NCBI GenBank assembly: GCA_009885995.1
Contig: VFJQ01000048.1
Span: 21,865 to 85,864 of the forward strand
DNA length: 64,000 bases
Reading direction: 5' to 3'
Source: Verrucomicrobiota bacterium
Lineage (GTDB): Bacteria > Verrucomicrobiota > Verrucomicrobiia > Chthoniobacterales > Chthoniobacteraceae
A program made the position numbers and the translations under genes. Positions 55,574 to 63,355 of this stretch are shown piece by piece. Every line of letters starts with the position of its first letter. Within the stretch, counting starts at the first letter, position 1. Below the pieces are notes generated by a model that saw nothing but the letters and a program-made list of their open reading frames with translations, ran no database searches and was not told where the DNA came from.

Positions 55574-56128
55574 TCAGCGCGCCAGCGCCAGCACGCACGG
55601 CTTCGCTTTCGCAAAGGCCTCGTGCAACTCGACGATGTCGGGCAGCACCGCCTCTGCAAAGGCCGCTTCGAGGTCCGCGCGAGTCAGTCCGTCGTGTCGG
55701 ATGAGAAAGGCCGCGTCGGCCATGTCTTGCGGATCGTCGCCTCGCATCATCTTCGTCAGCACGAGGTCCACGATGGCGGGGCGGAAGAGCCGCAACCAGC
55801 GCGTGGCCGGACGATCGATCGGCACGAGGTGCGCCACCCACGAGCGGCGGAGGAAGACCTGATTTTCCATGAACAGATGCGTGAAATACAGACCGTCGGC
55901 AGCGAGTTCGGCGTTTGCAGCATCGCGTGCGTCCCAAAACTGCGCGTCCTCTTCCACCAGCGCGCTCTGCGAAAGCCGGAGGATGGCGTCCACATCCATC
56001 GTCAGCGCCATTTCCGCGGGAGCATCCGCAAAGCCCAGGACGAGCGCGGCACGCCCGTAGAGCACGAGCGAGACTTCGTGATCGAGCCGACGGTCGAGCG
56101 CGGTGAGGATGCGCTCCGCGTTGGTCAT
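55574..56128 (-). CDS. DUF6036/AbiEii-like nucleotidyltransferase
   Basis: 184 residues from ATG 56128 (MTNAERILTALDRRLDHEVS), which overlaps the stop of the upstream gene (ATGA). LVLYGRAALVLGFADAP followed by MALTMDVDAILRLS is the G(G/R)xA...T.D(V/I)D pattern of minimal nucleotidyltransferases; LVLTKMMRGDDPQDMADAAF and FLIRHDGLT match the later K...R..D..D segment. Such enzymes occur as toxins or antitoxin partners (MNT, AbiEii groups). The second gene of a two-gene unit; role unknown. Confidence 0.75.
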   Translation of the reverse strand: MTNAERILTALDRRLDHEVSLVLYGRAALVLGFADAPAEMALTMDVDAILRLSQSALVEEDAQFWDARDAANAELAADGLYFTHLFMENQVFLRRSWVAHLVPIDRPATRWLRLFRPAIVDLVLTKMMRGDDPQDMADAAFLIRHDGLTRADLEAAFAEAVLPDIVELHEAFAKAKPCVLALAR

Positions 56129-56667
56129 GCCGCCATGGGCCGCGGCTCCGGGCGCAGCCATTGCGTGTAAAGACCGGGCGGCTTTCCACGCACCACGCCC
56201 GTCATCGCGACGAAGCGCGTGGGATGCGGCAGGACGCCCTCTTTCGGCGGAGCCGATGGCGGCAACGCCGTGAGCAGCGCAGGCCAGAACTCATTCTGAG
56301 GCTCGAAGCGTTGCCCCGCTTCCGCGACATGGCGCACCACGGACTCGGAGCGTTCCATCACCGCGAGCCGCGCGAGCCGGCGCGGATCATTGCCTTTCGC
56401 CCCGAGCATCGCCGCCCCGCAGCGGATACTGTGGGGATCGTAGGGCAGCGCGACGCAGAGCAGCGCCAGCGCTAGTTCCTCGTCGCTGAATTGTTCGCGC
56501 GCGGCGAGTTCAACCACAGGCTCATCGCCCCGCTGGTAGTGGAGGCACCCGCGCTGCACCGCGAGCGTCTGGAGTGCGCGCGGCGCGGTGAGGCCCAACC
56601 GGCGGGCCTTGTGCAAAAGCGGTGAAAGATGCGTCGTCGTGCCGAGCCGGCGCGCGAGAGTGCTCAT
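56125..56667 (-). CDS. Hypothetical protein paired with the nucleotidyltransferase
   Basis: 180 residues from ATG 56667 (MSTLARRLGTTTHLSPLLHK). I do not recognise the family. The N-terminal half is helical with LGLTAPRALQTLAVQRG, QFSDEELALALLCVALPYD and IRCGAAMLGAKGNDPRRLAR; the C-terminus (PTRFVAMTGVVRGKPPGLYT) looks beta. Because its end overlaps the nucleotidyltransferase start, the two are made together. By analogy with AbiEi/AbiEii it could be the antitoxin or regulator, but no winged-helix is evident. Confidence 0.65.
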   Translation of the reverse strand: MSTLARRLGTTTHLSPLLHKARRLGLTAPRALQTLAVQRGCLHYQRGDEPVVELAAREQFSDEELALALLCVALPYDPHSIRCGAAMLGAKGNDPRRLARLAVMERSESVVRHVAEAGQRFEPQNEFWPALLTALPPSAPPKEGVLPHPTRFVAMTGVVRGKPPGLYTQWLRPEPRPMAA

Positions 56668-56805
56668 GTCGCGTAGGCTGCCACAGCGCGGCGCGCGGGC
56701 AAAGCGTGAAAGCGGCGCGGGATTCGCCGCAAAAAAGAACGCGCGGCGCGCCCGGGGAGCGCCGATCCCGCGAGAGGGAATCACGCGCTTCGGCCTGCGA
56801 CCCGT

Positions 56806-58662
56806 TCATTTCATCCACTCGACGGTCGCGTTGATCTCCCGCACCGCGCCGACGATGTCCGGCCAGGCTTCCAGCAGGCGGCCGTAGCGGGTGAAAAGCT
56901 CGCGCATCAGGGCGCGATTCGCGGCGTCGGAGCGGTCGGGCTTCATGTCGAAGGGGATGTCGAAATCCTCGTGCGTGAGCGCGTCACGGACGTGGGCGAG
57001 ATAGGCTTCAAGATCCTGCCGCCACCAGTCCGGCGTGTCGGTGTCTTCGCGCAGCTCCTCCTCGAGTTGATCGATCTTCGAGCTCTCCAACTCGAGGACC
57101 TGCCCGCCGATGTGGTCGGTGAAATCGGGGAGCGACTGCTCGCCTAGGCCGCTGAGGTGGCGACCGAGCTGGCGCATCCGCTCGGCCGGTTCGGCGGTCT
57201 CGTGGCGCTGAAAACGGAGAATGATCCGGCGGATGAGGTGCGAGAACTCGAACACCACCGCCCGCTGCCCGGGGCCGAGGTCCGCGGGTTGCAGCATGGT
57301 CTTGCCGGGGCGCGGCTCGTGCCGCACGGCGAGCGGCGCGTGCGCGAGGAAGGCGTCGGCGATCGTCTGCCAGAGCGTGGCGCCGTAGGTGAAATCCTCG
57401 GCGTGCAGCACGGGAAAAAAGGGCGGGAGCAGCTCGCGGTGATCGAGGCCCATCGCCATGCCGGGGCTCGTGCTCGCATCTCCGACCGCGGGACACGGCG
57501 CGAGCGCGAAGACGCTGCGAGCTGCCAGCGCGGCGCGGTAGGCCTGCTCGGACTCGGTGAGCCGGCGGCGGTTTTCGCCCTTGTAGAAGAGGTAATAAAC
57601 CGAGGTCGGGATGCCGGGATCGCCGACGTGGCCGCTGAAGCTCGCGCGCACGCGGCCTTGCACCGACCACACGCGGCGGAGGAAATCGTCGGCCACCTGC
57701 GAGGCGTCGAGCTGCGCGGGTTCGAGCCCGGCGGCGAATTCCGCGAGGCCGCGGCCGAGCAGCGCTTCGTGCGAGGCGAGGAAGTCCGCCTCGATCCCAC
57801 CCGCGTGCTCCAGCGCCGCAGCACGGTCCGCGAATAGCCAGCGCGTGAATGGGTCGCACGAGGAGAAGAGCTTGAGCCGCGCATCGGTCGGTGGCGCGGC
57901 GGCGAGCGCGCAGGTCACGTCGTCGTCGATGCTGCAAAACATCCGGCCCGCTTCGTGGAGGAGGAAGGCGTTGCGATTCGCGCCGCAGGCGAAGCCGATG
58001 CCGAGCGGATCGAACAGCGCGAACTCGACCACGTCCGGCGCGATGCCGCGGCGCGTCAGCTCGGAAGCGAGGCGGCGCTTCTCCTCCTCACCCGCGTAGC
58101 GCACCCGCACGTCGTGCTCCTTCGCCCAAGCGCGGCTCGCCTCACGGAAGGCCGCGCGGTGCGCCGGCGCGGTCGAGCCGTCGGAGATCAGGAAGTCCAC
58201 CCGCCGCGCGTGCTGCCGCGCATTCCGCGCGAAGCTCCCGAGCGCGCGCCCGACGAGATCGATGCGATCACCGCCAGTCGGGAAGCCGATGGTCTCGATG
58301 GGAGGTGGCGGCGGCGCGGTGTGGCGGGCGCAGGCGTCGAGCACGTCGCCGGTCGAGACGAGCAGGCGCGCTTCCGTCGCGCGCGCCAGCCACGAGCGCA
58401 GGGCGTTCGCTTCCAAGGAACCCCAGGCGTGCCGGTCCGCATAATGCGCGACGTGGGCCTCCATCGGCGCGAAGTCATCGCACGAGTTGATGAAATCCAC
58501 GACGAACCCCGGGAGCACGCGCGGGGGTTCACCGCGGAGCATCACCGCCTGTTCATCGTGACCGACGGCATACGCGGTGAAGTCGTTCTTTCGCCAAGCC
58601 TGCACGGCCGCGCGCTGCGGGCGGGCTGCGGATGGACTGAAAATGGACGAGAGGAGCGCCAT
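56806..58662 (-). CDS. Large glycosyltransferase-like protein of unknown function
   Basis: About 618 residues from ATG 58662 (MALLSSIFSPSAARPQRAAV); an ATG 15 codons upstream is possible. Residues about 120-250 look like a GT-A fold: TIGFPTGGDRIDLVGRALGS, VDFLISDGSTAPAHRAAFRE and then MFCSIDDDVTCALA with a DDD motif for nucleotide-sugar and metal binding. The first 120 residues (LPGFVVDFINSCDDFAPMEA) precede it as a small helical domain, and a long helical C-terminal part ends IVGAVREINATVEWMK. Glycosyltransferase activity is inferred from the motif only. It is the last gene of the accessory island. Confidence 0.65.
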   Translation of the reverse strand: MALLSSIFSPSAARPQRAAVQAWRKNDFTAYAVGHDEQAVMLRGEPPRVLPGFVVDFINSCDDFAPMEAHVAHYADRHAWGSLEANALRSWLARATEARLLVSTGDVLDACARHTAPPPPPIETIGFPTGGDRIDLVGRALGSFARNARQHARRVDFLISDGSTAPAHRAAFREASRAWAKEHDVRVRYAGEEEKRRLASELTRRGIAPDVVEFALFDPLGIGFACGANRNAFLLHEAGRMFCSIDDDVTCALAAAPPTDARLKLFSSCDPFTRWLFADRAAALEHAGGIEADFLASHEALLGRGLAEFAAGLEPAQLDASQVADDFLRRVWSVQGRVRASFSGHVGDPGIPTSVYYLFYKGENRRRLTESEQAYRAALAARSVFALAPCPAVGDASTSPGMAMGLDHRELLPPFFPVLHAEDFTYGATLWQTIADAFLAHAPLAVRHEPRPGKTMLQPADLGPGQRAVVFEFSHLIRRIILRFQRHETAEPAERMRQLGRHLSGLGEQSLPDFTDHIGGQVLELESSKIDQLEEELREDTDTPDWWRQDLEAYLAHVRDALTHEDFDIPFDMKPDRSDAANRALMRELFTRYGRLLEAWPDIVGAVREINATVEWMK

Positions 58663-58734
58663 GGCCGCGCATTGATGCGGCGGCGGCGGGTTGCTTTCCA
58701 GCCGCATTTGCCGCTACGAAGACGCACCCGCTCG

Positions 58735-59373
58735 ATGACGACCGCCAACAAGATCACTTTCACGCGCATCTTCCTCATCCCGTTATTCGTGATGATGGCG
58801 ATCTACTACGGGCACGGCGTGGCACGCGGCGAGCCGCAGGAGTGGCAGCGCTACGCGACGCTCGCGATCTTTGTGATCGCGGCGATCAGCGATGGCGTGG
58901 ATGGGTGGCTCGCGCGTCACCGCGGCCAGAGCACACAGCTCGGCGCCATCCTCGACCCGATCGCCGACAAGGGGCTGATGCTCGCGGCGATCATCACGCT
59001 GAGCGTGAGCAACTGGCACTACGAGTTGCCGCTGTGGTTCCCGGTGGTGGTGATCGCGCGCGACGTGCTGGTGATCACCGGCGCGGTCGTGCTCCACATG
59101 CTCACGCACGAAGTGCGCGTGCGACCGAACTGGGCGGGCAAGACCGCCACGGCGCTGACCATGGGCGCGCTCTCGCTCGTGATGCTTCAGTGGAACTTCC
59201 CCATCTTCACGACGCGTGTCGGAAACTGGGAAGCATCGTTGGTGTTCCTCGACGTGCCGGTGTATCTCGCGGGCCTTTTCACCGTCATGTCGGCCGTCGG
59301 CTACGTCGTCGATGGCATCCGCCAGCTCCACGCCAGCGGCCACGGTGAGCCGAAAGCTCCACACGAATCCTGA
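58735..59373 (+). CDS. pgsA: CDP-alcohol phosphatidyltransferase, probable phosphatidylglycerophosphate synthase
   Basis: 212 residues from ATG 58735 (MTTANKITFTRIFLIPLFVM). The CDP-OH-P signature DGxxAR...G...D...D is complete: DGVDGWLARHRGQSTQLGAI, then LDPIADK. Membrane helices follow (PLWFPVVVIARDVLVITGAV, LALTMGALSLVML-like stretches). The NxxTxxR start (NKITFTRIFLIP) favours PgsA, which makes phosphatidylglycerophosphate from CDP-diacylglycerol. It lies 6 bp before der. Confidence 0.88.
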   Translation: MTTANKITFTRIFLIPLFVMMAIYYGHGVARGEPQEWQRYATLAIFVIAAISDGVDGWLARHRGQSTQLGAILDPIADKGLMLAAIITLSVSNWHYELPLWFPVVVIARDVLVITGAVVLHMLTHEVRVRPNWAGKTATALTMGALSLVMLQWNFPIFTTRVGNWEASLVFLDVPVYLAGLFTVMSAVGYVVDGIRQLHASGHGEPKAPHES

Positions 59374-59379
59374 TCACCA

Positions 59380-60747
59380 ATGCCTGAACGCACCGTCGCC
59401 ATCGTCGGCCGACCCAATGTCGGCAAGAGCGCCCTTTTCAACCGGCTCGCGCGCCGGCGCATCGCGATCGTGCATGACCAGCCGGGCGTCACCCGCGACC
59501 GCATCCACGCCACGTGCAAACTCGGCAATGAGCCGTTCACGATCGTGGATACCGGCGGCATCGGCGGCCATGTGGATCTCGATTTCACCGCGCAAGTGCA
59601 TACCGAGGTCGATATCGCGATCGAGACGTCCGACGTGGTGCTCTTCGTCGTCGATGGACAATCGGGCGTGACCCCCGTGGACGAAGACCTCGCGCGCAAG
59701 CTGCGCAAATCCACCAAGCCGCTCATCCTCGTCATCAACAAGATCGACGAGTGGAAGCACGAGGCGGATGTGTATGACTTCGCGTCGCTCGGTTTCGGCG
59801 AGAGCTTTTCCATCAGCGCCGAACACGGCCGCGGGATCGACGATCTGGTCACCGCCACCGAGGCGCATCTGCCCCCCGTGGATAAGGACGCCAAGGCCGA
59901 CAAGGGCGCGCCGCCAATGAAGATCGCGATCGTGGGCCGGCCAAATGTCGGCAAGAGCTCGCTGGCCAACGCCATCCTCCGCGACGAGCGCACGCTCGTC
60001 TCGCCGATCGCCGGGACGACGCGCGACTCCGTGGATATTCCTTACGAACGCGACGGCAAACAATACGTGCTCATCGACACCGCGGGCATCCGGCATCGGT
60101 CCAAGGTTTCGTCGTCGGTCGAGTTTTTCAGCGTCAAGCGCGCGGAGGACAGCATGGGACGCGCGGACCTCTGCTGCCTGGTGATCGATGCGTCGGCGGG
60201 AGTGACGGCGATGGACAAGAAGATCGCCGGCTTGATCAAGGATGCGCAGAAGCCTTGCGTCGTCGCGGTGAACAAATGGGATCTCGTGCGCGATCAGACG
60301 CGTGGGGCGGACAAGCTGCGGGAGTTCCTGGAGGATCTGGAGGTGAGCCTCTTCGCGGTGAACTACGCGCCGCTCATCCTCTGCTGCGCGAAGGACGAGG
60401 TCGATATCACGCGCGTGTTCAGGACGTTCGAGAAAGTGCGCAGCGCATCGCGCAAGCACCTCGACACCGGCCCGCTCAACCGGGCGCTGCAACAGGCGAT
60501 GACGGAGCACCCTGCCCCGTCCAAACAGAACCGCCGTTTCAAGCTGCTCTACGCCACTCACGCGGCGGTCGAAGGGCGCTGGGCGGTCCCCATCCCCGAG
60601 GTCGTCGTCTTCTGCAACGACGGGAAGTTGCTCGAGGATAGCTACCGCCGCTTCCTCGAGGCGCGCATCCGCGAAGTCCAGCCGTTCGAGGGACTGCCGC
60701 TGCTCCTCAGGCTCCGCTCTCGCGAGCCGCGCATAAACAAGCGCTAG
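59380..60747 (+). CDS. der: Ribosome biogenesis GTPase Der (EngA)
   Basis: 455 residues with two tandem GTPase domains and a KH-like C-terminal domain, the Der hallmark. The first P-loop GRPNVGKS is at residues 9-16 with DTGG and NKID; the second GRPNVGKS at about 186-193 with DTAGIRHRSKV and NKWD. The C-terminus (PIPEVVVFCNDGKLLEDSYR) is typical. Der acts in 50S subunit assembly. It lies between pgsA and a heme-binding protein gene on the same strand. Confidence 0.97.
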   Translation: MPERTVAIVGRPNVGKSALFNRLARRRIAIVHDQPGVTRDRIHATCKLGNEPFTIVDTGGIGGHVDLDFTAQVHTEVDIAIETSDVVLFVVDGQSGVTPVDEDLARKLRKSTKPLILVINKIDEWKHEADVYDFASLGFGESFSISAEHGRGIDDLVTATEAHLPPVDKDAKADKGAPPMKIAIVGRPNVGKSSLANAILRDERTLVSPIAGTTRDSVDIPYERDGKQYVLIDTAGIRHRSKVSSSVEFFSVKRAEDSMGRADLCCLVIDASAGVTAMDKKIAGLIKDAQKPCVVAVNKWDLVRDQTRGADKLREFLEDLEVSLFAVNYAPLILCCAKDEVDITRVFRTFEKVRSASRKHLDTGPLNRALQQAMTEHPAPSKQNRRFKLLYATHAAVEGRWAVPIPEVVVFCNDGKLLEDSYRRFLEARIREVQPFEGLPLLLRLRSREPRINKR

Positions 60748-60754
60748 CGAGGTG

Positions 60755-63340
60755 ATGGCGACGGATCGCATTCGATCGGTCGGAGCGGCGCTGGTTGCGT
60801 TCGCTTCGATCGCCTTTGCGCAGCCCGACGTCACCGACATCACGCGCCAGCCCGATGCCTACAACACGTGGAAGCTCGCGCTCACGCCAGGCGTCGCGAC
60901 CGATGCGGCGGCGATCAAGGCGCCCGCGGGATTCAAGGTGGAGTTGTTGCGCTCGGCGGCGCCGGACGAGGATTCGTGGATCGCGCTCGCCTTTGATCCG
61001 AAGGGCCGGCTGACGATCGCCCGCGAGAAAAAAGGCCTGCTGCGAATGACGCTTCGGGATTGTAGGGCAGGCGCTCCGCCTGCCACTCCCGACCGGCAGG
61101 CGGAGCGCCTGCCCTACAAGACAGACTCCGCCGTCGAGAAGGTCGAGGTGATCGACGACGCGCTGCTCGAATGCCGCGGCCTGCTCTATGCCCACGGCGC
61201 GCTCTACGCGAATGCAAACAACAGCAAGGTGCTCGTGCGACTTCGCGATACGGATGGCGATGACGTCTTCGACCAGACCGAGGAACTGCTGCGCACCGAA
61301 GGCGGCGTGGGCCACGGGCGCAATCACGTGAAGAGCGGGCCGGACGGGATGCTCTATCTCGTCCACGGGAACAACGTCGTCGCGCCGCTGAACGCCGCGC
61401 TTGACTCGCCGCTGCGCAACTTCCAGGACGACCGCCTGATCCCCTGTCCTTGGGATCCCCAGATGTTCGATGGCGACGTGAAGCTTCCCGCCGGTCACAT
61501 TCTGCGCGGCGATCCCGACGGGAAGAAATGGACACTCGTCGCCGGCGGATTCCGCAACCCGCTCGATGTGGCCTTCAACGAAGACGGCGAGATGTTCACC
61601 TTCGACGCCGACATGGAATGGGACACCGGCACGCCGTGGTATCGCCCGTGCCGCGTGAACCACGTCGTCAGCGGCGCGGACTTCGGCTGGCGGCGCGGCA
61701 CGAGCAAGTGGCCGGAGTATTTCCCCGACTGCGGCCCGACGACCGTGAACATCGGGCTGGCGTCGCCGACCGGGATCGAATTCGGCACGCGCAGCCATTT
61801 TCCGCCGCAGTGGCGGCGCGCGCTGTTCATCTGCGATTGGTCGTATGGCCGGATCGTCGCCGTCCATCTTGCACCACGCGGCGCCACCTACGCGGGCACG
61901 GCGGAAAACTTCCTCGCCGGCAAGCCGCTCAACGTGACCGACGTGGCCTTCGGGCCGGATGGCGCGATGTATTTCGTCACCGGGGGAAGGCGCACGCAGT
62001 CGGGCTTGTATCGCGTGAGTTACGTCGGGCCGAAGGTCGAGGAACTGCTCGCACCCACGGATGCCAGCGCTGCCGCGGCGCGCGCGCTTCGGCATCGGCT
62101 CGAAGCCATGCACGGCCGCGCGCAAGCCGGCGCCGTGGATGAAATCTGGCCGCACCTTGCGAGCAGCGACCCCGTGATCCGTCACGCAGCGCGCATCGCG
62201 CTCGAATGGCAGGACGTGAACGAGTGGCAGACCCGCGCGCTGGCGGAGAAGGATCCCACCGGATGCCTCACCGCGCTCATGGCCCTCGCGCGCAACGGCA
62301 CGAATGAGATGCAGCGGCCGCTGATCGAGCGGCTCAACGCGCTCCACTTCGGCGCGCTCGACGAAGAACAGCAGATCCTCGCCGCGCGAGTGGTTCAGCT
62401 CACACTCATCCGCCTCGGCCCGCTCGAACCCACGCTCGCCGCTCCGCTCACGCAGCGGCTCGATGCGCTCTATCCCGCGCGCGACTGGCGCGTCACGCAC
62501 CTGCTCTGCGAACTGCTCGCGCATCTCCGCGCTCCAAGTTTCCGCGACAAGACTGTCGCTCTCCTCGTCGAGGCGAAGCGCAGCGAAGACCTGCTCCACT
62601 ATCTCTTCTTCCTCCGCCTCGCCCCGGGCGGCTGGACGCTCGATCAGCGCCGCATCTACTTCACCGCACTCAACCACGCCGAAACCCTCGAAGGCGCGCG
62701 CGACTACCAGCGCTCCATGAAGATGCTCCGCGCCGAGGTGCTCGAACAGCTCACGCCCGCCGAGCACGAGGCCATCGCGCCGCTGCTCGCCGCCGCGACC
62801 TCAATCGCTGTGCCGCAGTCGAGCGGGCCGCAGGTGCTCGTGCGCGATTGGAAAATGGAAGACCTCACGCCTTCGCTCGACCGCGTGACTCGCGGGCGCT
62901 CGTTCGATGCGGGCAAGCAGGCCTTCGCCGGCGCGCAGTGCGTGCTCTGCCACCGCATCGGCCAGATGGGCGGCCTCGTCGGTCCCGATCTCACCGCGGT
63001 CAGCAGCCGCTTCAACCGCCGCGATCTGCTCGACTCGATTCTCAATCCCTCGCGCGTGATCGACGACAAGTTCCGCCAGATCGTCTTCACACTGAAGAGT
63101 GGCGCGAGCGTCGTCGGCACCATCGAGCGCGAAGACGCGAAGACCGTCACCGTCCGCACGAACCCCGTCGCCGCGCAGACCTCGACGCTCAACCTCGCCG
63201 ACGTGCAAAGCCGCGAGCCGTCGTCCGTCTCGCCGATGCCACCAGGCTTGCTGAACGTGCTGACGCAAAACCAAATCCTCGACCTGCTCGCCTACATCGA
63301 ATCCGGCGGCAATCCGCAGCACCCCGACTTCCGCCAGTAG
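60755..63340 (+). CDS. PVC-type heme-binding CxxCH protein (membrane-bound dehydrogenase domain), second
   Basis: 861 residues from ATG 60755; the GTG one codon upstream is possible. Signal RSVGAALVAFASIAFA. N-terminal propeller (GFKVELLRSAAPDEDSWIAL, then FDPKGRLTIAREKKGLLR, GLLYAHGALYANANN, DGMLYLVHGNN), HEAT-like helical middle and C-terminal cytochrome domain with CVLCH at about 729-733. Residues about 103-122 (CRAGAPPATPDRQAERLPYK) are encoded by the palindromic element 61061-61118, placed where relatives read straight from LLRMTL to VEKVEV. It is the second such protein in the window to carry an A-type element. Enzyme activity unproven. Confidence 0.92.
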   Translation: MATDRIRSVGAALVAFASIAFAQPDVTDITRQPDAYNTWKLALTPGVATDAAAIKAPAGFKVELLRSAAPDEDSWIALAFDPKGRLTIAREKKGLLRMTLRDCRAGAPPATPDRQAERLPYKTDSAVEKVEVIDDALLECRGLLYAHGALYANANNSKVLVRLRDTDGDDVFDQTEELLRTEGGVGHGRNHVKSGPDGMLYLVHGNNVVAPLNAALDSPLRNFQDDRLIPCPWDPQMFDGDVKLPAGHILRGDPDGKKWTLVAGGFRNPLDVAFNEDGEMFTFDADMEWDTGTPWYRPCRVNHVVSGADFGWRRGTSKWPEYFPDCGPTTVNIGLASPTGIEFGTRSHFPPQWRRALFICDWSYGRIVAVHLAPRGATYAGTAENFLAGKPLNVTDVAFGPDGAMYFVTGGRRTQSGLYRVSYVGPKVEELLAPTDASAAAARALRHRLEAMHGRAQAGAVDEIWPHLASSDPVIRHAARIALEWQDVNEWQTRALAEKDPTGCLTALMALARNGTNEMQRPLIERLNALHFGALDEEQQILAARVVQLTLIRLGPLEPTLAAPLTQRLDALYPARDWRVTHLLCELLAHLRAPSFRDKTVALLVEAKRSEDLLHYLFFLRLAPGGWTLDQRRIYFTALNHAETLEGARDYQRSMKMLRAEVLEQLTPAEHEAIAPLLAAATSIAVPQSSGPQVLVRDWKMEDLTPSLDRVTRGRSFDAGKQAFAGAQCVLCHRIGQMGGLVGPDLTAVSSRFNRRDLLDSILNPSRVIDDKFRQIVFTLKSGASVVGTIEREDAKTVTVRTNPVAAQTSTLNLADVQSREPSSVSPMPPGLLNVLTQNQILDLLAYIESGGNPQHPDFRQ
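61061..61118. repeat. In-frame palindromic element, perfect (copy A1)
   Basis: A perfect 24-bp inverted repeat (61061-61084 and 61095-61118) around actcccgacc. Each arm is itself a hairpin: ggcaggcg-ctc-cgcctgcc and ggcaggcg-gag-cgcctgcc, closed by tgtag/ctaca. Length 58 bp. It is read in frame inside the heme-binding protein gene. Confidence 0.9.
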
Positions 63341-63355
63341 TCCGAGCGATACCGC

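Noticed and set aside
56806..58662. Reading the first 120 residues as a PqqD-like peptide-recognition domain, hence a RiPP cluster
   Set aside because: The similarity is only in general helix pattern; no precursor peptide or radical SAM gene is nearby.
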